A DNA stretch of 64,000 nt, taken from NCBI RefSeq assembly GCF_963259705.1, contig NC_081844.1, positions 37,327,341 to 37,391,340 on the forward strand, in the 5' to 3' direction. The notes beneath the pieces are model-generated. The model saw only the letters and a list, made by a program, of their open reading frames with translations, was not told the origin of the DNA and ran no database searches. The DNA is from Myotis daubentonii (Eukaryota > Chordata > Mammalia > Chiroptera > Vespertilionidae). This document shows positions 20,936 through 34,030 of this stretch, one piece after another. The translations under genes and the position numbers were made by a program. The first letter of the stretch is position 1, and the number at the start of each line of letters is the position of its first letter.

Positions 20936-22199
20936 ATTTCTGCCACTCAGTAAATTATTCTTCCCACTTCAACATCATAACTAGTTTCCACTGATCTTTC
21001 CCAACAGTGCAATAATAATGTCTAAGAAAGGCAAACCTGCAGTAGGTGAGGCCTGTCTCTCCTGGCAGAGCACCTTGCATTGTTTCTGTGGGAGGGGAAA
21101 ATGGGAGCCAGGAGCAAGACATATGACCTATGGCCTTCTGCAATGGGTGCTGGGAGAAAATCAGCAACAGGTGAAGCTTGCTGGCTAGAGGAATCACACC
21201 CAAAAGGCTTCCTTATCAGGGTAATAACAACAATGCAATTCTGTAGGCTCAGAGCGTTTTCTGCAATCCACTCACATATTTCTATAGGATAAATTAAGAA
21301 TTGCATAATTTCCATGATATTTTAGACAACTGAGGCACTTGGCAAATTACTTGTGCTTAACTCCTAGAAAGAATATATAGGGCTAAGGGAAAGGAAGAAT
21401 AATGACAAAAAGTTCCACCTCCTTCACGTAAAGGGGCGGGTTTTCAGTCTTATTCAGGCTCATGTTCCAGGGATGTGTGTAGGAAATAGTCATGAGGAGG
21501 CAGAGGGGAAAGAAAAAATATGTGTGTAGAAGGGGAGATCCACTAGAGATCATTTAAAATTCAGATGATTTCTAGGACAATCCTGTATAAATGCACCTTA
21601 TAAGGAAGTAAACTGGGCAAATTTTTGTTTGTTTTTTTGTTTAAAATGGAAATAATGCTAGGGACAGAATTGGAAAACAACAGCTCTCCGCACCTCCAAG
21701 ATTTCTGAAATAAAATAGTTTACACTGTGTAATTGATGGACGGAAAAAGGGATTGTTAAATTTTCAAACAAATTGTTCCTCCGACGTGAAAGGATTTTAT
21801 CTTAGTGTTCTATCTAAAATTAAAACTCATGAGGAGACAACAGGGTTAATCTCTGGAAAGACTGAACTTGAGAGGCTCTGCTGGGTAAGACCTCAGTTGC
21901 AGCTGGAGGGCAGGCTGAGATGCTGCCTGAGAATAAGGAAGCCAGAACAGGCCAGGATATATGTGTAAGGTCCTCCCCACCCCACCCCTTACCAGAATCT
22001 AGGCCATGTTCCCCAAGCAAGAGTGTCTTTTTGGGGAAACTGAACCCCACTGAAGAACAGACCTGCAAGTTCTGACATCTGGGGTGTGACCCAAGGAAAG
22101 GCCAACTCACCATGAACATGCTACAGCAAAACTCACCAGATGAGCTGTGCTGCTGATGCAAACAGCTTCCAATCAGCTGTTCATTGATTGACTCTTAAA
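20936..22199. other. Unannotated intron
   Basis: Open frames at 20955-21315 and 21753-22161 on both strands show no family resemblance. No young transposon was found. Confidence 0.35.
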
Positions 22200-23370
22200 T
22201 CCCAAAGAAAAAAGGAGCTCAGAGGAAAAAGACAAAAAACAATTTGTAAATCTCATATCATAATGCATTCAGAGACAAAGAAATACATTGTATTCATAAA
22301 ACAAGAACAAAATGCTATTTTAAAATATACAGGAACAATTAGATGATGAGAAATGGCTCTTGGAAATTAAAAATATGAGAGCAAAATAAAAAATTTTAAT
22401 AGAAAGTTTAGAAGATAAACTCAAGAAAATTTCCCCCAAAGCAAAACAAAGATACAGGAAAATAGAAGAAAATATTTTAAAGATCTATGAATAATCCAAG
22501 AAGTCTACCATGTAACTACTTTCTTTCAGAGAAAACAGAGGTGGAAAAATTATCAAAGAATGAATAAAAGGTAATTTTCCAGAACTGACGAAAGGACATG
22601 AATCTTCACTTCAGAAGGCCTATCAAGTGTCTGGTGAATAAAAACCCATCCAACTCACATTTCCATAAGATTTTAGAAATTCAAAGATAAAAAGATCCTA
22701 AAAAATCCTGAAGATAAGACAAAGAAAACAGATATGAATAAAGGATCAAAGAATAGCAACAACCGGTATCAGAAGACTCTAGAGCAGCGGTTCTCAACCT
22801 GTGGGTCGCGACCCCTTTGGCGGTCGAACAACCCTTTCACAGGGGTCGCCTAAGACCATCCTGCATATCAGATATTTTACATTATGACTCATAACAGTAG
22901 CAACATTACAGTTATGAAGTAGCAATGAAAATAATTTTATGGTTGAGTCACAACATGAGGAACTGTATTTAAAGGGCCAGAAGGTTGAGAACCACTGCAC
23001 TAAAGTAATATCTTCAAAATTCTAAAAGAAAATAATTTCCAACCCAGAATTCCTTACCCACACAGTCTACCATGATATTAGGATAGAGATTTCAGACCTG
23101 CACCACTTCTCAGAAAGCTGCTTAAGATGTGAAGGGAGGTAGGATTCAGGACAGAGGAGGTAACAGGAGCAGGTGGAGGACAGTGTCTAGGATGCTGGAG
23201 TGGAGCAAACCAAACAGCCAGTCCAGGGTGAGCAGGAAGAAGGGGGTCCTAGGAGGGTGCTCTCCTGGGGAAAGGCTGATGAGACAGAGTATCCGATATG
23301 TTTGACACTGCAGAAAGTTTTATATTGAGGCTAGTAGAGGAAATGGGGAAAATTACATAGATACAACTTT
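22200..23370 (+). repeat. Ancient L1M-type fragment split by SPIN
   Basis: Text such as CTCTTGGAAATTAAAAATAT, AATTTTCCAGAACTGACGAA and, after the SPIN insertion, AATTTCCAACCCAGAATTCC resembles a widespread old L1M segment. No frame survives. Confidence 0.5.
22785..22997 (-). mobile_element. SPIN-type hAT element, short form A, inverted
   Basis: 213 bp, ends CAGCGGTTCTCAACC and GGTTGAGAACCACTG. The 8-bp flanks CTCTAGAG and CACTAAAG agree at 6 of 8, and the outer L1M text continues across the insertion. It has the A segment (TAACAGTAGCAACATTACAG) and lacks the B segment. Confidence 0.9.
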
Positions 23371-23589
23371 TGTTCCTCACCAGAAAACAATACAAACTTG
23401 TAGAAGGAAATGTAATTACAGTACATTACTTGGCTTAACAGGAAATGGCATTTACATAGTCATAATAATATAAACACCAAATACCAAATTAACTAACAAT
23501 TGTAATATATCAGCATTTGGAGTGGCAAAAGACCTAAATCTTAATCTCCCAAAATAGAAGTGGAGAAAATGTTAAAAATGAGCACATCA

Positions 23590-24125
23590 AGAAAGTCAAT
23601 GTAAGATAGTGAAATAAGTCAAAGAGAAAAAGTTAAGGACCATATGATTTCAGTCATATGTGGGCTATAAAACTGAAAGCAACAAATTAATAAATAAGAA
23701 AAACAAACAAAAACTCAAAGATACAGACAACAGTATGGTGGTTATCAGAGGGGGATGGATAATAAAAAGTAAAGGAGGTCAGAAATATAGTGGCAGAAGA
23801 TAATTTGACTTTGTGTGGTGGGCACAAATGTAATATAGAGATGGTATATCATAGAACTGACCGAGGTCGGTTTGGCTCAGTGGATAGAGCGTTGGCCTGC
23901 GGACTGAAGGGTCCTGGGTTCGATTCCGGTCAGGGGCGTGTACCTTGGTTGCGGGCACATCCCCAGTGGGAGATGTGCAGGAGGCAGCTGATCGATGTTT
24001 CTCTCTCATCAATGTTTCTAGCTCTCTATCTCTCTCCCTTCCTCTCTGTAAAAAAATCAATAAAATAGAACTGTATACTTGAAACCTATATAATCTTATT
24101 AACCAATGTCATCCCAATAAATTTA
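23590..24125 (+). repeat. L1M 3' end split by a Ves SINE
   Basis: AGTGAAATAAGTCAAAGAGA, then GACCATATGATTTCAGTCAT, GGTGGTTATCAGAGGGGGAT and, after the SINE, TATACTTGAAACCTATATAA, with a terminal CCAATAAATTTAAC. These are typical of old L1 3' ends. Confidence 0.7.
23860..24064 (+). mobile_element. Ves-type SINE
   Basis: A well-kept copy with head GGTTTGGCTCAGTGGATAGA, B-box GGGTTCGATTCC and tail TAAAAAAATCAATAAA. Exact 9-bp target duplication ATAGAACTG at 23851-23859 and 24065-24073. Confidence 0.95.
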
Positions 24126-24333
24126 ACTTTAAAAGGAAAGTTAATAAAGATAAATATGTAATTTAAAAAGAACTGGCAGTGCTGTAGGAAGCAGGCTTGG
24201 GAAGTGAAGAAGTGAGGGGCATAATTGAAGAATGCCATTTTTCGTGTTGTTTAGTGCAGCTCAATTTTAAAAACCTATGTGCATTTATTACTTTGATTAA
24301 AAATTAATAATGAATATTTAAAAAGTAATCAGT
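24126..24333. other. Short unannotated spacer
   Basis: AT-rich stretch between the L1M tail and the next SINE. Nothing recognised. Confidence 0.3.
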
Positions 24334-24495
24334 CCTGGCTGGTGTTGCTCAGTGGTTAAGAGGGCTGGCTCATACACCAAAGGGTCACAGGTTCAATTCC
24401 TTGTCAAGGGCACATATCTGGGTTGCAGGTTCCATCCCTGGCCCTGGTCGGGTGCATGCAGGAGGCAACCAATCAATGTGTCTCTCTCACATTGA

Positions 24496-24548
<53 letters not shown>

Positions 24549-24678
24549 CTCTCTCTCGCTCTCACTCTCTGTCCTTTCCTCTTGCCCTCCCTTCCTCTCG
24601 TCCTCCCAAGCACTCTCTCTGGAGATCAATGGAAAAAATATCCTCGGGTGAGGATTAACAAAAACAAACAAACAAACA
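24334..24678 (+). mobile_element. Ves-type SINE with a long CT tract
   Basis: Head CCTGGCTGGTGTTGCTCAGT, B-box-like GGTTCAATTCC, then GGAGGCAACCAATCAATG. A (CT)n expansion from about 24497 to 24568 lies in its pyrimidine-rich part. A CAAACAAACAAAC tail ends it. The poly-Ser/Leu open frames here come from the CT repeat. Confidence 0.85.
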
Positions 24679-24680
24679 AC

Positions 24681-24693
24681 TATATATATATAT

Positions 24694-24733
<40 letters not shown>
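24681..24733. repeat. TA/CA microsatellite
   Basis: TA then CA dinucleotides directly after the SINE tail. Confidence 0.9.
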
Positions 24734-24735
<2 letters not shown>

Positions 24736-24759
24736 TCATATGTGCCAAGCTTTACATAT

Positions 24760-24930
24760 GATATCATTTAATTTTCGCAATAATCCTATTGGATGACATT
24801 ATTATTATCCCCCTTTTAAAGATGAGGAAATTAAAGCACACAACTTGCCTAGAATCTTATTACTAGAAACTGATGGGACCAGGATTCAAACTCAGGCAGT
24901 GTGGACAGAAATCTGGAGTTCTTAACTTTA
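24760..24930 (-). repeat. MIR fragment
   Basis: ATTATTATCCCCCTTTTAAA, GATGAGGAAATTAAAGCACA, ACCAGGATTCAAACTCAGGC: a reverse-oriented MIR. Confidence 0.65.
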
Positions 24931-26739
24931 AAGGAAGCCAGAAAATTTTAATAATTTTATAAATCATTTCGGAAATAGCTATTTGAATTCACTTATTGAT
25001 AAACCTAGATAATCAAAAGCAATCAAACTGACATGAATAAGTAGAAAGCATTTATTTTCTCATATCTAAAATCCTGTATTTCTTTTATCAACAAAAATGC
25101 AGCCTAAACAGCAAGAGCAGCAGAAAAGAAAAAGTTGGAAAAAAATTGCAGTCACACAAACTAGAGTTAAAAAATGACTAAGTTTCCTTGATATATGAAT
25201 TTGTTGGAAAACCATTTATCAACAGCCTGTTTCTCTCTAGCAGAGTCCCTCAAGCCGAGAGCCATGTCATTCCCCTTTGACTGATTAATTAGCCAATCAG
25301 GGGACATTTTTCATTGTGAGGCATGATGGTTTATTCCAGCTAATGTTTGGTCTCTAATGGCGACATATTAAAGCCAACTCGGCTATTTTAGCCCTGTGGA
25401 GTGACCAAAAGGAAAGGATAGAAGATAAATCAAAAGAGCTCCCTTCAGTTTCCCTTCAGTCCTTAACAAAACCCCCAAGGAGCAAATGGCTGGAGAAAAG
25501 AGCCTCTACCAATAAAGAGAAAAAAACAAAGAAAAGAAAGGTAGAAGTGCCTTCAAGCCAAGGGGGTCCTTTCCTGTTTCTGAAGAGCAATAATTTATCC
25601 TCTGTTGATTAACAGACCACTGATAGAACAGGCACCAAAAAGTCAATATCCAGCTCTTCTTCCTTTTATCAAAAGCTGTGCTCAATAGAAAATCTAGCTC
25701 TGCAATGCTTCTTACTCACTTGGAATGATTTTGCCTGCACTCTGAATTAGAAGAGGCCAGCCAGTAACCCGATCTCAGGCACTATTTACACACTGATCTC
25801 CCTCTAGTCAGGCAGTGGCCCAAATGCACAAGTTCTCGAAGCTTCTTGTCCATCCCCATGCATTTGACAGCTACCAAAGCACAAAGAGGTAGAAGTTCAA
25901 ATCAAGTTCCTATACGGGATAGATATGAATATTCACATATCCAGGAGATGAAAAGCACATCTTAAATATATTCAGTGCTGCCAAGTACACTCAACAAGAT
26001 GGCTCTAAGCAGCTAGTCTTTGCTGGGCAATTCCCACACTTAACCATGTAAAACTAGCCAGCTTCCTCATCTTCAAGTAAGCCAAAAATTACCAGCTAGC
26101 AGTTGGTGCTAGATGAGACCACAAACATTATTCACTTGTCTTGGAGAAAATTTAGCACCACCACCACCACCATTGTTACTTTTATGAATCTTGGATACTT
26201 TCAGATAGGATATCAGTTCCCCTGATTCCCTGTTGTCTTAAAGTCAGACTACTTACCTACACATTTAGTTACATGCCTGGACCCCACTGGCATTTGAATT
26301 TGAGACCCAGGATAAGTATTGTTCATGCCACATCTTCTTTTCTATGACTGATCCACCCAGAGACTCCTGCCCTTTGGGCACAATCAATTAACAATTCCTC
26401 TCTGTAAATTTTCCTCACATCCCCAGTAAGAATTAGTGGCTCCCTGGTCTGGTGTTCCCTTTGTGTTTAAAGCATTCTCCAACAACTGAATTTGATTCAC
26501 AAAAGTGTCACGAAGAATCTGCTGGATGCTAGGCATGGTTCTCAGTGCTATAAGAGTACAAAAATTCCTATTTCACTCTGAGGAAGACAGGAAATAAGTA
26601 AACTACTCAGTAAATCAGATGGTGATAACTGCTATGGAGAAAAATAAGGCAAAGAAGAGGTATAAGAATGACAGGGTTTTTGTTGTTACTGCTTGCATTT
26701 TCAAATACAAATAGGGTAATTAAGGAAGACTGACTGAGA
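24931..26739. other. Unannotated intron
   Basis: About 1.8 kb without a recognised gene or young repeat. A short (CCA)n run is at 26158-26174. Confidence 0.4.
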
Positions 26740-26934
26740 TGACAAAGTGTGAGCGAGGTAGGGAGCAAGCCATTCCATGTAAAAGGGTACCAAGTAAAGA
26801 AACTGAGGCAGGAGCAATCCTGAAGTGCTGGAGGAATGGCAAGGAAGCCAGTGTCACCAGAGCAGAGTGAGTGGGCAAGATCAAAACTGAAGATGAGCAA
26901 GGGCAGTAACTGTGTGTTTGTGTGTGTGCGCATG

Positions 26935-27023
<89 letters not shown>

Positions 27024-27190
27024 GTGTGTGTGATGGGGGAAGGGGAAGCGGAGAAGAGGATCATGCAGGACTGTAGGCCACTGTAAGGATCTGCCCTTCA
27101 CTCTGAGTGTGACAAGGACACTTGGGAGAGTTTTGAAAAAAGCAGTGACATGATCTCAATTACATTTTCAAAAGATGGCTCAAGCTGCTA
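26740..27190 (+). repeat. Ancient interspersed repeat with an (AG)n tract
   Basis: Phrases AAGCCAGTGTCACCAGAGCA, CTGTAGGCCACTGTAAGGA and GCAGTGACATGATCTCAATT recur in diverged form at 49040-49750. A long (AG)n microsatellite at 26939-27023 interrupts it. Family not named with certainty. Confidence 0.4.
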
Positions 27191-27259
27191 TGGAAAAAAT
27201 ACACTGTTAGACTCTCATAGAGAAATGATTACATTATGTTCAATACGTTTATATTTCTA

Positions 27260-27385
27260 TCTCCTCTAGCAGAGGACCATGATTTCCTTGAAGGGGCCAA
27301 GTACTATTGTCTTTATAGTTTCAACAATTAGAGTAATAACTGGGACACACTGGGTACTCAATAAATACAGAATAGTTAACTTTGG
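27260..27385 (+). repeat. L2 3' end
   Basis: CAGAGGACCATGATTTCCTT then GGGTACTCAATAAATACAGA fits an L2 3' end. Confidence 0.5.
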
Positions 27386-27405
27386 AAGTTTTTCCTGCTT
27401 TCCCA

Positions 27406-27574
27406 TCTATACTAATAAAAGGGTAATATGCTAATCAGACCAGACATCTTCCAGATGTCCTTCTGGACAAAGCAGGGGCTGAGGCAGAGGTGATTAGGGG
27501 CGATCAGGCCAGCCGGGGGGAGCAGTTAGGGGGCGATCAGGCCGGCAGGGGAGGGCAGTTAGGAGGCGCCCATT
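27406..27574 (+). mobile_element. Helitron 5' fragment
   Basis: Begins TCTATACTAATAAAAGGG after an A, then TAATATGCTAATCAGACC, a HeliBat-type 5' end. It contains two and a part units of a roughly 33-bp repeat built on GGGCGATCAGGCCGGC. No 3' hairpin or CTAG, so it is truncated. Confidence 0.8.
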
Positions 27575-28289
27575 CATAAATGTTCCTTAAATGGGAACAT
27601 TCTTTATAACTAGCTTAATCTCTGAAGCTCTCATTAAAATCTGTTTTTTCCTTCCTATTGATATTTAAATCAGAAATAGTCCTACTTGGGTACAGAGACA
27701 TAAAGGAGGGGCATGATCCTAAAAGGTCTTTCTGTCCTTGGGATCCTATTACCTTTACATAAACAGACTCTAAAGGTACTAAAACACTATAGATATTTTG
27801 GGAATACAGACAGTATAAGTTTTATTAAGTTCACTACCATCATCTCCATGGATACTCAATAAATGATGATGATAAAGAGCCTCTATCTCCATTTTCTTTC
27901 ACTTTTTTAAAGCAATGAGTTCTTCATGCTCTAAACAAATGCCTAACCTCAACACAAAATTGTACAGATGTCATTTTAGAAGGAAGATCATTCCTTATCT
28001 TAAATATTAAGTAAAACAAAATTGATATTTTAAGAAGTCTCTGTAATTGCTATAATGGCATATGAAAAGCCTCTTTGCTAGAGGGCTTGGAGAAAATGGA
28101 GAACTTACTGGCAATGAGTGAGTTCAGTGAGTACATTTATATTACGTATTGTGCAGCATGTAATTGTGCACATATGGATTAAAATTTTCTCATTTCAAAA
28201 TTATGTTTCAGTGGAAATTAGTACTCACCACCTTAAATTTGAGTGTGTTAACAATTATAATAGTGATCTTAGCAACAACTAAGATGCAC
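27575..28289. other. Unannotated intron
   Basis: AT-rich. Nothing recognised. Confidence 0.35.
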
Positions 28290-28480
28290 TGGGCAGTTAT
28301 TACATGCTAGGAACTTTGCTAAGAGATTTACATGGCTTATTCATTAATCCTACACATTTTATCAGTCCCATTTTATTAATGAAGAAGTTGAGATTTATAG
28401 AGGTTAAATAACTTGCCTCAAATCACATAATCTTCAAAACTACTTAAGGCCTCAAATGCAGGCTTATTAAACTCTAAAGT
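28290..28480 (-). repeat. MIR-type SINE fragment
   Basis: TTACATGCTAGGAACTTTGC, TCAGTCCCATTTTATTAATG and GAGGTTAAATAACTTGCCTC: a reverse-oriented MIR superfamily member. Confidence 0.65.
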
Positions 28481-31400
28481 GCCTATTCTCGACTATATTC
28501 CACTGACTGAACCTCCCTGTAGAAGAAACTAGAGAAATAGAACATTTCATTAGATGGCATCATTTCTTCATTCTACTGGTTAGGATGATTATACCATGTT
28601 CACCATCAATGTATAATCAGAGAAACATAGGATGAGGGATCCTAGAGAGACATTTCAGTGATCTAGATGCCAAACCACCCAAAAATGTAGCGGCTTAAAA
28701 TGTTAACAATCATTTCATTATTACTCACTATTTCTGTGGGTCAGCAAGTCAAAGAAGGTTGGCTGAGCAGTTTGGCTAAGAGTCTCTCTAACATGGCTGT
28801 GGTCAAAAGTGGTTAGAGCTGGCCTGGCAGGGGGCTGGCCAGACACCTCTCTCTCTTTGTTACTCTCTGAGTCTCGGTCTCTCCACGTGCACTACCTTGG
28901 GCTTTCTTACAGCTTGGGGGCTCAAGGCAGCTGAACTGCTTACCCAAAGGCTGAAGGTTTCAAGAGCAAGCATTTTAGCTACCAAGGCCCCAGGAGTCAC
29001 ACAACACCCCCACCACTAGATTCTACTGGCTACAGCAAGTCATAAGCCTGCCCGGATGGAAGGGGAAAGGACTAGGCTCCACCTACTAAGGACAAAGTGA
29101 CAAGGGTCAATTGAGAAGAGTAGGTGAAAAGGGAGATATCACTGAGGCCATCTTTGGAAAATAGAATCTACTACTAGAACACAGAATTCAACACTCTCAT
29201 TTTATAGATAAGAAAACTGAGTTTACAGATAAAATAAGAACATCCAAGACAGCTCATTTCACTTTAATACTCAGAATTTCTAATAACTCTTTTAAGCATT
29301 AATCCACTAAGACAATTTGCTATTTTACCTCAAGATTATTTCATATCTTGTTTGAATACATCAAATACTTTTCACATTCATCTCCGGAATAAAAAGCATA
29401 GATAAGGCAAAACTTCAGGTCAAGTAGCATTTCAGATGTATTTCATGTGTTCTCTTTACTCCAGAACCAAGGAAACTTAGACTTGGAAGGACTCACGCAT
29501 TTAGTGCAGACTCCTACCTCTTACAAAGGTACTCCTACCTCTAACCACAAAGTGCTTCCTGTAGCTGGCCAGTTTATCAACCCACGCTGCTTTGCTGCTT
29601 TCTTTCTCGGAGTAGAAATCTTTCTATGAATATCATCCATTAGCAATAATTCTTCCTTATGAAACATACCAAACAAAACTGTTCCTTTTCTAGAGGACCA
29701 GTGAGAGCATCCAACATTCAAAGTCAGGACCTCTCTGTGGTCAGGCATCATTTCCCAACTGCCGCCTGCTAGTGCCTGTGCATCACATTCTTTCCAATAT
29801 GTCCCTAATGGCATTCTCTGAAGGCACTCCTTTAAAATAGGGCACCAAGTCGTGAACAGAACAGTTCAAATATAGTCACCAGTGCAGAAAACAAGCAAAA
29901 AGCCCAGCGCTTTCAGCATGCAGGCACAACCCATCTACAGCAGCCCAAGGCTGCACTCAGGATAGCTGACATTCTACATATTTTGGTTGAACTTGTGGTC
30001 AAGTTACGTGCCCTATCCTCTAATTTAATTCTCATCCTGCTGCTACCAAATTAAAATTAAAATTTTCCAGGACTAAATGAGACTTTAAACATTGTCATAA
30101 AATTTCATCTACTTAGTTTTAGCTAAATGTCCCAGCTTAGAGAGATTATTTTGAACCTTGGTTTTGTTATCAATGGTCAAGTGATGACAAGAATTACTGA
30201 AGTCATCACTGATGACAAACAATAAACTTTAGACATTAAATATATTATTTGGCCTGGTTGTGAACTTGGCTTAAATTTATCTGTAACTAAAAGTTCTTCA
30301 CTAGAAGCTTAGCCAACACTAGGCTGGAAAATCTGCCCAACTCTTGAATGCTGATGCCCAGATCTGGGGTGAGGAGGCGAAGGCAAAGTGATAGGAGTTG
30401 CAGGAATAGGAAAGGTTCAAATTTAAGTCTAAATCCCATAAACCATTTACAAAACTCAACCCAATTCATAAATATACGTCATTAACATGAAAATTCAGAA
30501 GGAGAAATAACAGTGTCCAATTCAAAGACATTTCAAGTAAAAATGAAAAGGTCTCTTCTTTTCCCAGTGATCTTCCCCTATGATCTGCTTAGGGCAGTTT
30601 ATAGTACTAGAAGAAAGACTGGTCCAAAAATACCCCATGAATTCAATAAATGAAAAAAGAAGGATCTGCTTAAAGTACATTTTCAGATTTGATGATCAGT
30701 AAGAAATGAAAAAGAACGGGGATTCATGGTAATTGACAATAAAGGGACACAAAGCATAAACAAGTCATACTTTGGTTCAAAAAGCAAAGGCCATCAGGAG
30801 AATTCAAGGAAGTGATCATTAATTGGGTACCCTGGGAGAATATAATTCTCACTAGGTTTTTAATTCAATCAGGCAGAGACTGACAATTATTTTGCCAAGA
30901 GACTATGTCAGAAAAATGCTGTTTGGAGAAACAAAGTAGAAATGCTGGTAATACATTCTAATTCCTTGATATGGTTCAGGAGTATTTTCTCTAGTGATAA
31001 GGCTGAATCAGGAAACAAGCTGGATAGAGGAAGGAAACTGGTAAGGTGGGGGAGGGAAAAAATGAGAGAATTCTAAAAAAAAAAAAAAAAAGGAACATCA
31101 GGAAGTTCAACCAGATAGGAACTAATGGAATTTGTTTTTCAATGTCTCTGATTCCAACTTGCAAACCAAGTGAGAAAAGACACACACGCACACTGGCCAG
31201 CATAAGTACCTGCTGCAGGTCTCTAGGGGCCCTAGTAATTTCAATTCAATATAATTGATCACTTCTTTGTCTCTGTAGAAAGTGCATACACCTCTAATTT
31301 AGGTGCACTCCAATCCAGAGTTACTGTCTTCTGATTAATATAGTACAAAAACGGTGGGGAAAAGGACCTGAAGATTAAAAAAAATGTACGGAAATATATA

Positions 31401-32465
31401 ACCAGCCATCCCCATATTGAAGATTTATTAGAAGTTTTCAGGGCAATTGATAGTTTGTGATGGTCTTTCACTGTTTAAGCAAGCAGTCTGAACAGCCAGA
31501 TCCGGCTAGGGAAGCAGTGCTCCAGGCAGCTTCGTGGCTTAAGGGAACACCAAATGCCAATAAAGTGAACATAGTCCCTGAAAAGACAGGAAGCCTGTAA
31601 CTTCTGTAGCTGTGGAAAATGGTCAAGCCGATGAAAAACTATTCTAGAGGGAAGTGTAATGTCTGAAACCTCATTTCTGGCAAATGGGATTGACTTTCAA
31701 AAACTTAAAATGGCACAGCACACATTCATTCAATAACCCCCTCTCAAAAATCTATGTGCTTGGCATAGAATTGGAAATGAGCTGATGAATATTTCTACTC
31801 TCAAAGAAGAGATAGTTATTTACTGACCAAAATATTTCGAGTATTTAATTATGAAACTATACAAACCATGAGTAGCAATTCAGTCCATTTAAAAAAAGAG
31901 AAGAACAATGAGACTTCAATTTACTGAATCCCTACCATGCACCAAGCACTGAATTTATCGCATGCTAGGGACCCAGAAATGAGTACCACACAGGTCCTCC
32001 CTCTCTCGTTAAGTGGTTCACTGTCCAGCACGTGTGACAGATGAACAAATCCACCTGTAAAAATATAGCAGATAGATTTCTCCATCAGACACATGAAGGT
32101 CAGAGAGAGGATAGAAAGCGTCATTTAAATTTCATAAATGTGTCCTAACATCTTAGTAAACGTTTAGCTTGGATTGTTTTATTTTGATGTTATTTTATTT
32201 CTATATGTTATATGGAAAATTAAGGATTCAGATTCTTGGCTTGGCACAGTTTATTTGACTACATAATACAAGGTTCACTCGTATTACTCTAACAAAGAAA
32301 ATTTTCATTTGAAGTGATTTTTTTATTTTAACTAGGAAGAGATTTTATGCATAGTCCAAAACTTTAAAGCTCTTTTTCGGATCAAGGACTCCTTTGAAAA
32401 TCTGATAAAAGCATTGAACTTTATGTACATACATGCACACATACCCACACACATTTTCATGCAAT
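28481..32465. other. Long stretch of intron without recognised elements
   Basis: About 4 kb with only faint traces of old repeats, for example a possible MIR scrap near 29200-29240 and a poly(A) run at 31076-31091. Open frames at 29447-29814, 30287-30469, 30991-31471 and 31921-32124 show no motif or splice context. Confidence 0.4.
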
Positions 32466-32477
32466 TTAAAGGAGCTC

Positions 32478-32705
32478 TGCCCTAACCGGTTTGGCTCAAT
32501 GGATAGAGCGTCAGCCTGCAGACTGACGGGTCCCAGGTTCGATTCCCGTCAAGGGCATGTACCTGGGTTGCAGGCACATCCCTGGCAGGGAGTGTGCAGG
32601 AGGCAGCTGATGATGTTTCTCTCTCATTGATGTTTCTAACTCTCTATCCCTCTCCCTTCCTCTCTGTAAAAAAATCAATAAAACATATTTTAAAAAAAAA
32701 TAAAA
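32478..32705 (+). mobile_element. Ves-type SINE
   Basis: Head GGTTTGGCTCAATGGATAGA, B-box GGTTCGATTCCC, tail TAAAAAAATCAATAAA. Exact 11-bp target duplication TAAAGGAGCTC at 32467-32477 and 32706-32716. Confidence 0.95.
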
Positions 32706-32716
32706 TAAAGGAGCTC

Positions 32717-33069
32717 ACCAACATCACTAAGTGCACCCTGAGCTACTTCCCAAGGAGTCCTATACCGACAAAACTGTCACATAATGATGATGCCACTTTG
32801 TATTTACAGTTTGATACGTTTCCAAAATTACTAAAGTAAATGACTTACTAGTAATTGACAGGTTTGGACTTTTTAAAGACATCAAACGATCTGTTTTCCA
32901 CAAGGCTTTCTCTAAAGACCCATAGATAGAAGACATAAAATCTAGCATGAATAACTGGGAGGTAGGTCATGGAAACTACAATCAGCATTTAAAACTTGTG
33001 TATTGATCATTACTGATATAAGCAGACTCAGCATCAAACTGAGAGAGATCAGTCTGTTCACACATATTC
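32717..33069. other. Unannotated intron
   Basis: Nothing recognised in this AT-rich stretch. Confidence 0.3.
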
Positions 33070-33380
33070 TACTTCAAATAGACATTTCTGTTGGCACAGT
33101 GGTTGCTGGGGTTAGGGATGGTGACTATGAGGGAGATCTCTGTGGTGGAAGGATAGTCTACATATTAATCAAGACCAAGGTTACAGGACCCACAAGTGTG
33201 ATAAAGTGGCACGGAATTCACATTGTACCAATGTGAATTTGTGGTTTTCATCTGCACTACTTATGCCAGATGTAACCACTGGGATAACTGGGTGAAGGGC
33301 ACATGGGACCTCTCTGAACCTCTGAATATCTTTGCAACTTCCTGTGTGTCTATAATTATTTCAAAATTAAAAGCTCAAAG
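33070..33380 (+). repeat. L1M 3' end fragment
   Basis: CAGTGGTTGCTGGGGTTAGG, then GGATAACTGGGTGAAGGGCA and CTATAATTATTTCAAAATTA at the end, matching the usual order of an old L1 3' untranslated region. Confidence 0.6.
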
Positions 33381-33809
33381 AAAACCCTCATATTATTAAT
33401 CAAGAGCTGTTGATATTTTTTGAATAAAATATATTCAGATCATTCATTTCATTTGAGACCAGAAAGTGCACAAGTGACACAATAATCTATGCCACAGAAA
33501 CTCACCCTAGCTCTTTCTAAATCCAGCCTACAGCTCCAATGACAAAGTAAAATCATTCCCAAAGCTGGCCCAGGCATTTGTAACATGCCCTAAACCCACA
33601 CCAGTTCAACTTTGCCTGAAGGCAAGGCGGAAGTTTTAAAAGTCAAACATTATTTTCAGCAAAATGAGGATAACAGCCAATCATTTTCCTCACAAAGTTA
33701 TGATAAAGTATTAACTACTTGTCTCTGACAAAATCTAAAAGAAAACTTCTAAAGCACAACTAAATCATTTAGATATAGATTTTTAAAAGTGCAATAGAAG
33801 TTCATTGTC
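33381..33809. other. Unannotated intron
   Basis: No element recognised. Confidence 0.3.
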
Positions 33810-34030
33810 ACTGGCAGTATTGTGCTAGAGGGAAAGGACTCTGTGGATTTAAATCCCATTTGTGCCACTTTGGAGCTCTATAACAAATACTTCTGAGCCG
33901 CGGTTTCCTCCTTGCTATAAAGGTGCTAATAAAGCCGACTTCATAGGATTGGTAGGAGGATTAAATGAGATACTATCATAAGTGCCTAGCATAATGTCTG
34001 GCACACAGATGGTTGATAAACTTGTAATTC
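33810..34030 (+). repeat. MIR
   Basis: A nearly full-length old MIR: GTGCTAGAGGGAAAGGACTC, TTTAAATCCCATTTGTGCCA, AGGAGGATTAAATGAGATAC, GCCTAGCATAATGTCTGGCA. Confidence 0.8.

Noticed and set aside
24401..24767. Frames rich in Ser/Leu or Arg/Glu over CT/GA tracts (also 26607-27101 and 53419-53664)
   Set aside because: Pure microsatellite translation.
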